From assembly GCA_907163345.1 (NCBI GenBank), contig CAJQUN010000003.1, positions 868,001 to 932,000 on the forward strand: a stretch of 64,000 nucleotides of DNA. Reading direction: 5' to 3'. This DNA is from Haberlea rhodopensis. Taxonomy: Eukaryota; Streptophyta; Magnoliopsida; Lamiales; Gesneriaceae. Each line of letters opens with the position of its first letter. Positions within the stretch are counted from its first letter, which is position 1. Of this stretch, positions 23,925-33,818 are shown piece after piece. The notes beneath the pieces are model-generated. The model saw nothing but the letters and a program-made list of their open reading frames with translations. It did not search any database and was not told the DNA's origin. Both the position numbers and the translations under genes were made by a program.

Positions 23925-24479
23925 AAATTTCTTTACAACATGAACATGATGTATTTATTGAATTTGCTTCGGCTATACAACCTTCCTTTAAATATATTTT
24001 TATGCACACATTAAAGAAAAATTGTATGGAAATATTTGCTAAATATAGAACTACTTTGATTGAATATCTTTCTAATTTGACGTGTAGGGTAAGTCTGACA
24101 ATCAATATTTGAACAAGTGTTAAAATGTATTCATTTCTTGTTGTGATTGTCATTTGATTGATGTAAATTTGTGTATGCAAAACGAATTTTATATTTAGAT
24201 GAGTTAGATTCTGCACACACTGGTTATATAATTGCTAAATATATATTTAATGTTTGTAAAACTTATGAAATTCAAGATAAAATATTTTCAATCACCTTAC
24301 CCAATGAATCGAATAATAACAATACGATGTGTGATTTAAAAGTTTATTTGAAACCATTATTTGATTGTGTATTTTTTCATATTAGATGTGCATATCATGT
24401 TATTAATTTGTCTATAAAAATTGGTTTCGAGGACTCTAAATCACTAAGTATTGAGAAAATAAAATATTGTGCTAAATGA
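23925..24479 (+). pseudogene. hAT-superfamily transposase fragment
   Basis: Two stretches of open frame resemble the central part of plant hAT (RICESLEEPER/ZBED-like) transposases: the N-terminal piece around ATLKKNCMEIFAKYRTTLIEYL (23960-24090), and 24180-24470 with AHTGYIIAKYIFNVCKTY, IFSITLPNESNNNNTM and FHIRCAYHVINLSIKIG. In the family these flank the DDE-type RNase H-like catalytic core. The two parts are in shifted frames separated by about 80 bases, both ends of the gene are missing, and the left edge is cut by the LTR-like sequence at 23924. It is a dead remnant. Confidence 0.8.
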
Positions 24480-24892
24480 TTACGCACGATACGTGTTTAA
24501 TGAAAAAATACCAAACCTAATAAATAAAGAAATCTTGTGGGACCCGGTCGATCGTGGCCAGATATTGCGATCTATAGGTCCCACCGAATTTTAAAACAAA
24601 TTTTTTTTCAAAAATCTGACGTACAAGTTTTGGGGTTGGAACCATGTCCAACCCATGTAACATATTTTATAAAAAAATAAAATAGAAGGGCAAGTCAACC
24701 TAATTTTGTGAAACCTTCATGATTTTTTTAAAAAAATAGTTCTTCCGCATGTTAATATATTTTAAGTTTTTATAGTTTGATTAGATAAGCCTAATAAAAC
24801 ATTCTCGATCGATAAAATATTGGTAAAACGATCGAACTCATTATGAAAGGACTTCATGTTCACCATCTATTTCACGGTTTGTTTGATGATGC
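24480..24892. other. Intergenic DNA, nothing recognised
   Basis: AT-rich sequence without open frames or repeats that I can assign; it probably continues the decayed DNA transposon to the left. Confidence 0.5.
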
Positions 24893-25011
24893 CCTTAAGG
24901 GTAGTGTTATTAGGGGCATCATCACCATTCATTTGGAATCTTTTTTTAAAAAAGAAAAAAAAGATTCTAAATAGACGATGAATGATGTCCCTGAGGGCAG
25001 TGCCCTTAAGA
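24893..25011. repeat. Foldback (MITE-like) hairpin of about 120 bases
   Basis: The left arm (24893-24947) and right arm (24955-25011) are imperfect inverted repeats: cttaaggg...gggcatcatc...gaatcttttttt against its reverse complement. The loop is only a few bases. The structure is typical of foldback MITEs and its transcript would form a long hairpin. Confidence 0.75.
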
Positions 25012-25900
25012 ACAGCAAAAATGAAACCCTATTTCACCAACCAGTCGACAGGAGCATATGTTTTTAAGTAGGATTGTGAAATTGAAATTGCATAGAGTGT
25101 CGTGCACATCTATTTGTTTTACTTGGTTGGGGTCCTCAAAATTGAAATAGGTGTATCAGTCCACGTGACTCTGTATGGAAGCTGAAAGTGGGGAAAAGGC
25201 TGAATCTGACAGCAACTAGACGCTAAAGATTTCCAACTTTTGCCGATAAATTGAATCCATGGCCACACCTACCCTCTCTTTTTCTTCTCAACTCCCCTCG
25301 AAAACAGTTCTATTATTAAATCGGCAAATTTTTTTTTTTTTTTGTGTGTATTGAAACGGCGGCACTATGGCTAATTAGTTTGGGTTACGTCTTGATTATC
25401 CTATGAGATAAAACCCCATAAGCTATATCAATCCGTTTATTTGTTACATTTTAATAATTTTTATCTAAATAGGGGACCTAAAAAGTAACGATGTCAAAAG
25501 ATTATTAATATAATTGTACGATGGATCTAACGAGAATGTAAAGGTTTCCATTCAAAATCATTAAATAATAATCTAACAAATTATTTGTTAAATATAAAAA
25601 AAAAAGTTTTTAAAATTTTTTATTATGGGAGATTGATTGCATGTGATGTACATAGATCAGCGCAACCAAAAAAGCCAGAGGAGAGGAGTCAAACGTAGAC
25701 AAAAAGCTAAGAAGGAAGCAAATGAGAAGGGCCAAAAAGGAAAAGGCTGCCACGCTATGATGCCGTTGAAAGCAAAATGTCAAACGCTACGTTTGCATTA
25801 TAGGGAACGGAACTCGCATTATATCACCTACTACACTTCTGCTCGTCCCATCTCTACCTGCTCCAAAGCCCACAATTTCTCTCCGACAAATATTTGTATA
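25012..25900. other. Intergenic DNA left of the Tat element
   Basis: Contains a T run at 25328-25342 and a lysine-rich open frame (25637-25933) that shows no family resemblance and no conserved motif; I do not call it a gene. The last five bases belong to the AGTAC target duplication (25901-25905). Confidence 0.5.
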
Positions 25901-25905
25901 AGTAC

Positions 25906-26744
25906 TGTTACCTCCTTCTTTGGTTCGCTTTGATAACAAATGAATTTATAGGGGAAAATGGATGAGCTATTTTGTGAAATCACTGGTTAGGTCGGAGCCT
26001 GGTAAAGTCTTAACTGGTTAAGAATCTCCACCGATCAAACTGGTGAATCGAGAGAGCCTTCTTGCTAACAATTCTCCTCTTTATAGGGGGAGGGTAGTCA
26101 GTGGTCCCGCCTTGCCTGGGGCTTTGGAGACAATGTCTGAAACTGAGGGGGGGGGGACCACAGATGGGGGACCATCTGCGCCTGCTACCTACTTCGTACG
26201 ACCCTCTTGCTCTGGTGATTCTCTGTGTCCGGTAATATGCTTTTCTTACTCACAGTGCCTGACCACCCCCTGATTGGTTAGCAGGCCTAGCTTTTGCTTT
26301 AATAGGTGTCCGACTCCTGCCACCCTAGCCTCGGTATGCAGGACCACCCTAAACGGCCCCAGCTCGCCTATTCTGTCCCATGACTTCCCGTCCTGTCCTA
26401 TTGAGGAAACCGCTCCCCAGCCCGGATATCTTGCTAAATAGAGCCCGTCCTGATCTGCCGAGGAGACAGTGCCTCTGCTTGGGTGGCATGTCACATGGAG
26501 GACCTACCCGACCTCTTGATGTATTTCCTCGCCGCCCCGGCTCCGGAACGATAGTGGCAGCTGGACAGAGGTGATCGCGCCCGTAATAAACTCGGGTCGG
26601 GCGGAGAGCTAGACAGTGGCTATGAGGACAGCCCGGGATCAGCAGTGACGACGTCCCTTGTTGACTAAATGGGCCCCGCACTGACCGGGCCCAAATAAAG
26701 TTCGGACCTCAAGACCTACTGGGCCTCCAGAACTAGGGATATCA
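25906..26744 (-). repeat. 3' LTR of the Tat element
   Basis: 839 bases, TGTTACC to GATATCA on the plus strand; its last 79 bases are repeated exactly at 35089-35167. A TATAAAG on the minus strand near 26078-26086 could be the LTR promoter. Purine tract AGGGGGGGGGG on the minus strand lies just outside at 26745-26762 and is the polypurine tract. Confidence 0.93.
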
Positions 26745-26762
26745 TCAGTATCCCCCCCCCTA
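26745..26762 (-). promoter_or_regulatory. Polypurine tract of the Tat element
   Basis: Read on the minus strand, a tract with ten consecutive G residues directly precedes the 3' LTR that starts TGATATCCC. It primes plus-strand synthesis. Confidence 0.85.
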
Positions 26763-26989
26763 GTCGAGCTAGTGTAGCGCTGCCTCGACTAATGGGCTTG
26801 TGGCGAACTTTATTGGTTCCTGATCCCCGGTCCTTTGATTGGACAACTCCGGGTCTCTGGGTGACAGCTGTCCTGTACCAAACCCTAGCGGGTTGTCAGG
26901 CCACGTGCCCTTATCTGGCGCTCCGACTGTTCAGCTCCCTTCATCCGCGTCGTTGGTTTGGGCCAGGCTTTCCTCGGCCCATGAGCCAC

Positions 26990-27000
26990 ATCTTCTATAA
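26990..27000 (+). promoter_or_regulatory. TATA box candidate for the antisense gene
   Basis: The plus-strand sequence cttctataaattgg lies about 100 bases upstream of the ATG at 27100, a normal plant spacing. It is inside the retroelement but on the opposite strand to gag-pol. Confidence 0.6.
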
Positions 27001-27099
27001 ATTGGGGCTTTCGAGTCATTTTCCTCCATTTGCGCTCTAGGTCGGATCAATCGCCTCTCCAAAAAACCCTGTAAGTCAGCTCTGCCTCCCTTTCTGTTT

Positions 27100-29078
27100 A
27101 TGTCGCACTCTACCTCTTCCACTTCTGGCGCCCTCTTTCGAGGGGGGGACGATCAGGACGAAGGGTCTGATCTCCCCAGTCCCTTGGGTCGGAGGTCGGA
27201 TGCTCCCGAGGGAGACATTCCCGAGGTGGCGCCCCTCCGACAAGTCCCTCCTAGGGTATTTGACCCTTCTCTCCCCACCTTCGAGGTTCTCGACCCGAGG
27301 AGCCTGGCCCAGGCTGGGCTTCCTTGGTACGAGATCCTCGACTCGTGTGTTTCCCCCGAGGCCGAGCACCTTCTCCGTACTTGGTTTATCCCGCCGGATC
27401 ACGACATCCGGGTCCCTAGGGCTGGTGAACGTCCGCACCTCCCCCCGCCCGAGTACTTTCCCTTTTTCGTCGAGCAGCTTAAAAGCGGACTTCGCTTTCC
27501 TATCCCCCTTCCTTTCCAGGAGTTCTCCCACTACCATTGTGTCTCTCTGAGCCAGTTGACCCCCAATTCCTACCAGAGCCTAGTATCTGTCATTGCCCTC
27601 TTCCGATCCTTGGGTCTGCCTTTCTCCCCTACCCTTCTTAATTATTTTTTTGCAAGTTAAGAAAACCCCCTCTCCCGGGGCGTTTTACTTTGGTGCCCGA
27701 ACCTTTTATAAATTTCTAAATAACATCCCGAGCTCCCGTAAAGGATGGAAACAAATCTACTTTTTTGTCAAACCACCTCGACGTTGGGCTTGCCCTATGG
27801 CCTGGCGCGATACACTGCCGACCCCCCGACCTCTGCCCAAAAAGTATAAAGATGACGTGTTCTTCCAAACGGTTATCTCAACCCTTGGGGGTCGGCGTTT
27901 TGATTCAGCTGCCCTAATCAGGGAGGACGTACTCAGGCGCTTTGGGCTGAGCTCCTATCCAGACGTCCCTGGTGGTACGTTCTTCCACCCGGCCCCTCCT
28001 TTTTTTTTTTTTTTTTTTGTCTGAGCTGAATCCTTTGTCTTGCAGATAATATGTCTCTTCAGCAGCTGCTATCTTCCATGGCGTCCCAGAAAAAAGCTGG
28101 AAAAGGAGCGGCCGGGGCGGGCCCTTCGAGCCATCATCCCCGTGCGGCCGTCGCTCCCCCAAACCCCCCATCTCCAGTGGCCAGCCCTCCTCGCGCCGAA
28201 GAGGTTGGGTTGGAGACAGGCCTGAGGAAAAGAAAAAAGGGATGGGGGCGCAGCCAGGATCCCGACTCGGGAAGATGTGGCTACCTCCCCGGTTATTCAT
28301 GAGATCGACACCCCGCCTGCTTCCCCTCCAAGTCATCTATCCGTCGCTCCCGCCGACCCGGGTTCACCAGGGGTACCAGTGGGATATACCCGAGAAGTCA
28401 GCCTTATCAACTCTGCCCCCTCAGGTCTGTCCGCCCGGATTGTCGAGTGTCTGACCTCCTCCGCTGATCAGCAAGTCCTGTCCGAGCTGAGGTGGAAACC
28501 ACTAGCAGAGGAAGGCGTATCCCGGGCCCTATCAGTAAGTTTTTTTTTTTTTTGTTACTGAGTCCCTCTCCCCCTATTCTCTGCAGGGCCTAGTGATGAT
28601 GTGCGAGAGCCTTCGTCGGGGTGCAAACTACGGCCAATCAGCCAGAGACGCGAAGAAAGCGGCGCGGGAGGCCAAGTCAGAAGCTGAGAATGCTACAGCT
28701 AAATCCGAGGCGGATGCTGCCGAACTGGAGTCCTACAGGGCCTCGATGACCCGACTTAGAGCGGATGCAGAACAGCTCCGTGTTGCTCTGGCCGGGAAGG
28801 AGCGAGAACTTTCTCATGTCGGGGCTGAGCTTGAAAAGGTTAAGTCCGAGTTGGAGTCCTATGTAGCAGGTGAATCAGCCCGACGCGAAGCCTTCATCAA
28901 GTCGGAGGAGTTTACGCGCATGCTGGCCTCCAAGGCTTTTAAGTTTCTGGATCTCGGCTTCGAGGGGTGCAAGGGCCAGTTCAAAGCCCAGGGCTTCCCG
29001 CCCAGTGACCAGGACCTTGACGACTTCCTGGACCTTAACGCCATCATTGCCAGCATCCCCCCCGACTTCATCAAATAG
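27100..29078 (+). pseudogene. Antisense ORF of the Tat element, three exons (putative gypsy-type transposon protein)
   Basis: Exons are 27100-27974, 28046-28534 and 28587-29078, joined by GT-AG introns with pyrimidine-rich acceptors (donors GTACGT and GTAAGT). The first exon encodes a domain I liken to the plant 'putative gypsy type transposon' family: PPEYFPFFVEQLKSGLRFP, LTPNSYQSLVSVIALFRSLG, then GWKQIYFFVK. The second is basic, proline- and serine-rich (RKRKK). The third is an alanine/glutamate-rich coiled coil (KKAAREAKSEAENATAKSEA) ending PPDFIK. Antisense ORFs of this kind are known from Tat/Retand elements and their role is unknown. Two single-base length changes, in a T run near 27645-27651 and an A run near 28232-28237, break the frame; they may be real or sequencing errors. 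A TATA box lies upstream. Confidence 0.8.
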
Positions 29079-29521
29079 TCTGACCTGCTCTTAATTTATC
29101 CTTTGTAAATTTTCTTTTCTTTTCTTTTTTTTTTTTTACGCTGTGCCTCGGAGGCACCCCACTGTAACGAGGTCATTTTGAACTGATTGTCTTATCTGAA
29201 GCAATTGATCACTTGTTAGGAATTGGTTTCCCTCGCAACGTCCCGACCCCTTACACCAGCCGAGCTAACCCGTGATTTTACATTGGATTGGTCCAAAAAA
29301 TACAACTTATAAATAACCCCCCGCGTAGAACTGAATGCCGCGCAGGGCCCTCGTGCCATAACGACAAATAAATCTAACAAAATTAAATCTTAAAACAGGG
29401 CTAACCTGTTAATCTCCAAAGACTCAACCATGCAAAAAGGACCTATCCGACCCGATCTTGAAGAAGTAATTTTTGCAAGCTGATGATGTCCTCTTGACCT
29501 GCGCCCCTACACCCGGGTTTT
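29079..29521. other. Spacer between the antisense gene and the 117-bp array
   Basis: The 3' UTR of the antisense gene (ttaatttatcctttgtaaat) and a T run are followed by unassigned sequence. No ORF is supported. Confidence 0.5.
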
Positions 29522-30545
29522 ATGATGCAGAGATGACCTGCACTTTTAATTGGTGCCAGGGCCTCATACGCCTGGGCTTTAGTGACAGGGATGACCTGCA
29601 CTTTTAATTGTTGCCAGGGCCTCATACACCTGGGCTTTAGCATGCAGGGCGGACCTGTGCTTTTAATTGTTGCCAGGGCCTCATACACCTGGGCTTTAGT
29701 GACAGGGATGACCTGCACTTTTAATTGTTGACAGGGCCTCATACACCTGGGCTTTAGCATGCAGGGCGGACCTGTGCTTTTAATTGTTGCCAGGGCCTCA
29801 TACACCTGGGCTTTAGTGACAGGGATGACCTGCACTTTTAATTGTTGCCAGGGCCTCATACACCTGGGCTTTAGCATGCAGGGCGGACCTGTGCTTTTAA
29901 TTGTTGCCAGGGCCTCATACACCTGGGCTTTAGTGACAGGGATGACCTGCACTTTTAATTGTTGCCAGGGCCTCATACACCTGGGCTTTAGTGACAGGGA
30001 TGACCTGCACTTTTAATTGTTGCCAGGGCCTCATACACCTGGGCTTTAGCATGCAGGGCGGACCTGTGCTTTTAATTGTTGCCAGGGCCTCATACACCTG
30101 GGCTTTAGTGACAGGGATGACCTGCACTTTTAATTGTTGCCAGGGCCTCATACACCTGGGCTTTAGCATGCAGGGCGGACCTATGCTTTTAATTGTTGCC
30201 AGGGCCTCATACACCTGGGCTTTAGTGACAGGGATGACCTGCACTTTTAATTGTTGCCAGGGCCTCATACACCTGGGCTTTAGCATGCAGGGCGGACCTG
30301 TGCTTTTAATTGTTGCCAGGGCCTCATACACCTGGGCTTTAGTGACAGGGATGACCTGCACTTTTAATTGTTGCCAGGGCCTCATACACCTGGGCTTTAG
30401 CATGCAGGGCGGACCTGTGCTTTTAATTGTTGCCAGGGCCTCATACACCTGGGCTTTAGTGACAGGGATGACCTGCACTTTTAATTGTTGCCAGGGCCTC
30501 ATACACCTGGGCTTTAGCATGCAGGGCGGACCTGCATTTTTAATT
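29522..30545. repeat. 117-bp higher-order tandem array (58 + 59-bp subunits)
   Basis: About seventeen subunits follow each other. Subunit A (58 bases, tgacagggatgacctgcac) and subunit B (59 bases, catgcagggcggacctgtgc) alternate, with one A-A doublet near 29932-30047. All share ttttaattgttgccagggcc. Copies are nearly identical, so expansion is recent. Because 117 is a multiple of 3, both strands show long open frames that repeat a 39-residue unit; these have no start context or domain and are not called genes. Confidence 0.95.
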
Positions 30546-30620
30546 TCGGACAAGAGGTTTAAAGGAAAAATTCATTAAATAACAGCGTTCGTACATTGAA
30601 TTGAAATAACAACAAAATGC

Positions 30621-33600
30621 CTAGGAATAATATTTTCTGAGGTGATATGCATTCCAAGGTCTCTTTAGGCGTCGGCCTCCGTCCTCCTCTAAGTAGTACG
30701 ACCCGGAACTCAGCTTCTGGACTACTTTGTATGGTCCCTCCCATCGGGGGTCAAGCTTTCTTACCTCCCCTGCTGGGTTGACCTTTTTGAGGACGAGGTC
30801 CCCCACCTGAAAATTTCGGGGTACCACCCTTTTGTTGTAGGCTCTGACTATCTTGCTGCGGTAAGCCTCCATCCTTATAGCCGCCCTTTCCTGTTTCTCA
30901 TAGATCAGATCCAAGTCCAGAGCCCGGCTTTCCTCATTGTCGCCATCATATGCCTGGACCCTGGCAGAGGTCTTTCCAACCTCAGCTGGTAGCACGGCCT
31001 CCGTTCCATACACCATGCTGAAAGGCGTTTCTCCAGTTGGGACGCGAACTGTCGTTCTGTAAGCCCACAACACACTTGGTAACTCGTCCACCCAGTCCTT
31101 GCCAACCCCGTACAGTCTGGCCTTCAAAGCTTGCACAATTGATCGGTTGGTGACCTCTGTCTGCCCGTTGCTCTGTGGATAACCTACTGATGTAAAGGCT
31201 TGTTCGATCTTCATTTCCTTGCACCAAGCCATTAACCTCTGCCCCTGGAACTGCCTCCCATTGTCTGATATTAATTTCCTGGGTACTCCAAAGCGGCAAA
31301 CTATATTCTTCCACAGAAAGTCCAGCACATTCTCCTCGGCGATCTTGGCTAAAGGCTCGGCCTCGACCCATTTCGAGAAATAATCTACAGCCACCAACAG
31401 AAATTTCTTTTGCTTCGGGGCCACCGGGAAAGGTCCCACGATATCCAGGCCCCATTTATCGAAAGGACAGGCCGATGTTACCGCTTTCATGAGGCTTGCT
31501 GGCCTTGACTGGAACTTACTGTTCCTCTGACAACCCTCACAAGTGACTACAGTCCTGATCGCGTCATTCCTCAGGGTAGGCCAGAAATACCCAGCAAGGA
31601 GAGTCTTTCTGGCCAGAGCTAACCCCCCGATCTGGTCCCCGCAGCATCCCTCGTGAATTTCTCTGAGCACATATTCTGCCTCTTCCGAGTTGAGACATCG
31701 GAGGAGGGGTCCGGCAAATGACCTCTTATATAACACATCCTCTATCAGAACAAAACGGAATGCATGCCTCTTTAACCGTCGGGCTTGGTTCTTATCAGCG
31801 GGTATTTCCAGCTTTTTCAAGTAGTTCAAAATCGGGGCCATCCAACCCAACACCTCGGGGGCCTCGGTGACGGGCCGAGCTGCCGGAATCAACTCTGTCT
31901 GAAATATGTACTCCATCTGTGACAAAGGAACCAGGGATGTTGACCACTTGGAGAGCTCATCGGCCTCCTGATTATCCTCCCTAGGGATCTGCACTATGCT
32001 CCACTCCACGAAACTTTCTGACATCTCCTGTATAGCCTTCAAGTATTCTATCATCTTCTCGCTCTTGGCTTCGTAATTCCCTTTCACCTGCTGAGTGGCC
32101 AGCTGGGAGTCCGAGTGAAGGATCACTCGGCTGGCACCGACCTCTTTTGCCAACCTCAGCCCGATCAGTATAGCCTCGTACTCTGCTTCATTATTAGAAG
32201 CCCGGAAATCTAATCTGATAATGACCTTCATCTTCTCACCCGCGGGGGATATCAGAACAATCCCCACTCCACTGCCTTCACTGTTAGCTGCTCCATCCAC
32301 GTATATCTTCCAGGGCTCCTCAGCTTCAACCTCTATCATTTCCGCGATGAAATCTGATAAGGCCTGGGCTTTGATGGATGACCGAGGTTGGTAGGTTACG
32401 TCGTACTCGCCGAGCTCGATTGTCCATTTCACCAATCTCCCCGATACATCAGGCTGGGTCATTATCCTCCCCATGGGGCTGTTGGTTAGCACTGAGATGG
32501 GGTGTGACAAAAAGTAGGGTCTCAGCCTCCTTGCGGTTAGGACCAAAGCTAATGCCAATTTTTCGACCTCTGGGTATCTGAGTTCCGCCCCTTTCAGTGC
32601 ATGGCTGACATAATACACCGGCCTCTGGTCCGTACCGTCTTGTTTTATTAGTACCGAGCTAACAGCGCTTTCTGTGGCAGACAAGTAGATCCATAATCGC
32701 TCGCCGGGCTCTGGCTTTACCAGGACTGGCAGCTCGGCCAAGTGCTTCTTCAGGTCAGAGAAAGCTTCCTCGCACTCGTCGTCCCAAGCGAACTTTTTCG
32801 CCTTTCTTAGCACTCGGAAGAAAGGGTAACTCCTATGAGCTGACCTGGAAATAAAACGAGCTAAGGACGCAATCCGCCCTGTTAGTTTTTGCACCTCTTT
32901 TATGCTGCGAGGTGAGGTCATGTCTTGAATTGCTCTAACTTTTTCCGGGTTGACCTCGATCCCCCTCTCTGTTACCATGAAACCCAAGAATTTACCGCTC
33001 TTCACACCAAATACGCACTTAGCCGGATTCAATTTCAGACCAAACCTGCTTAGTGTGGCAAAAGTTTCCTCTAAGTCGGGCAATAGGTCTGCCTGGCCTT
33101 TAGATTTTACCAAGATGTCATCCACATAAACCTCAATGTTCCTTCCCGCCTGGTTTTCAAACACTTTGTCCATTAACCTCTGGTATGTGGCCCCGGCGTT
33201 CTTGAGGCCAAAGGGCATGACCACATAGCAGAACGTTCCATCCGACGTGATAAAACTGACCTTATCTTGGTCCTCTTCCGCCAAGGGTATTTGGTGATAT
33301 CCCTGGTACGCGTCCATGAAACTTAACAGCTCGTACCCCGAGGTGGAGTCCACCAGCTGATCGATCCGAGGTAGGGGATAACAGTCCTTGGGACAGGCTT
33401 TGTTCAAATTACGAAAGTCGATGCACATCCTCCATTTCCCCGCCGACTTTGGAACCAAAACCACGTTTGACAACCAGGTGGGGAATTGTACCTCCCTTAT
33501 CTGTCCGGCCCTCAGCAAGGTCTGAACCTCGGCTCGGATAATTCTGTCTTTATCTGGTCCAAAATGCCTCTTCTTTTGCCGGATTACTTTTACTTCTGGA

Positions 33601-33818
33601 TTGACATTTAACCGGTGCTGGGCTACAGAGGGCAACACCCCTGTCAGCTCGGTCGGGGACCAGGCGAATATTTCTGCATGCTTGGACAGGCAATTCGACA
33701 AGTCGTGTTTCAGGACGCTGTCTAGGTCAGCCGCTACTCTTGTGGTTTTATCGGGCTGTCCTGGGACTAATATAATTTCCTCTTCTCCGTCCCTCATCGC
33801 CTGCACCTCCTGCACCAT
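30621..33818 (-). CDS. Tat-lineage pol polyprotein: reverse transcriptase, RNase H, archaeal-type RNase H, integrase
   Basis: An intact frame of 1065 codons starts at the ATG at 33816-33818. Reverse transcriptase has WRMCIDFRNLNKACPKDC and YVDDILVKSK (about residue 230), then a connection RNase H (PVYYVSHAL), a second RNase H of archaeal type around residue 500 (IYVDGAANSEGSG, SNNEAEYEAI, LHSDSQL), the integrase zinc finger (CEGCQRN), and the integrase core with D, D (LISDNGRQF) and E (NGQTEVTNRSI). It ends WNAYHLRKYYS. Enzymes of this family copy element RNA into DNA and insert it into the host genome. The ATG overlaps the gag-protease frame by 25 bases in the -1 frame. No stops or frameshifts are seen, although the element lacks a 5' LTR. 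Confidence 0.95.
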   Translation of the reverse strand: MVQEVQAMRDGEEEIILVPGQPDKTTRVAADLDSVLKHDLSNCLSKHAEIFAWSPTELTGVLPSVAQHRLNVNPEVKVIRQKKRHFGPDKDRIIRAEVQTLLRAGQIREVQFPTWLSNVVLVPKSAGKWRMCIDFRNLNKACPKDCYPLPRIDQLVDSTSGYELLSFMDAYQGYHQIPLAEEDQDKVSFITSDGTFCYVVMPFGLKNAGATYQRLMDKVFENQAGRNIEVYVDDILVKSKGQADLLPDLEETFATLSRFGLKLNPAKCVFGVKSGKFLGFMVTERGIEVNPEKVRAIQDMTSPRSIKEVQKLTGRIASLARFISRSAHRSYPFFRVLRKAKKFAWDDECEEAFSDLKKHLAELPVLVKPEPGERLWIYLSATESAVSSVLIKQDGTDQRPVYYVSHALKGAELRYPEVEKLALALVLTARRLRPYFLSHPISVLTNSPMGRIMTQPDVSGRLVKWTIELGEYDVTYQPRSSIKAQALSDFIAEMIEVEAEEPWKIYVDGAANSEGSGVGIVLISPAGEKMKVIIRLDFRASNNEAEYEAILIGLRLAKEVGASRVILHSDSQLATQQVKGNYEAKSEKMIEYLKAIQEMSESFVEWSIVQIPREDNQEADELSKWSTSLVPLSQMEYIFQTELIPAARPVTEAPEVLGWMAPILNYLKKLEIPADKNQARRLKRHAFRFVLIEDVLYKRSFAGPLLRCLNSEEAEYVLREIHEGCCGDQIGGLALARKTLLAGYFWPTLRNDAIRTVVTCEGCQRNSKFQSRPASLMKAVTSACPFDKWGLDIVGPFPVAPKQKKFLLVAVDYFSKWVEAEPLAKIAEENVLDFLWKNIVCRFGVPRKLISDNGRQFQGQRLMAWCKEMKIEQAFTSVGYPQSNGQTEVTNRSIVQALKARLYGVGKDWVDELPSVLWAYRTTVRVPTGETPFSMVYGTEAVLPAEVGKTSARVQAYDGDNEESRALDLDLIYEKQERAAIRMEAYRSKIVRAYNKRVVPRNFQVGDLVLKKVNPAGEVRKLDPRWEGPYKVVQKLSSGSYYLEEDGGRRLKRPWNAYHLRKYYS

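Noticed and set aside
25637..25933. Lysine-rich 98-codon frame left of the Tat element
   Set aside because: No recognisable motif, no supporting neighbour, and the frame crosses the start of the 3' LTR at 25906.
29443..30578. Long open frames on both strands through the 117-bp array
   Set aside because: They repeat a 39-residue unit because the period is a multiple of three. No start context, no domain, and both strands are equally open.
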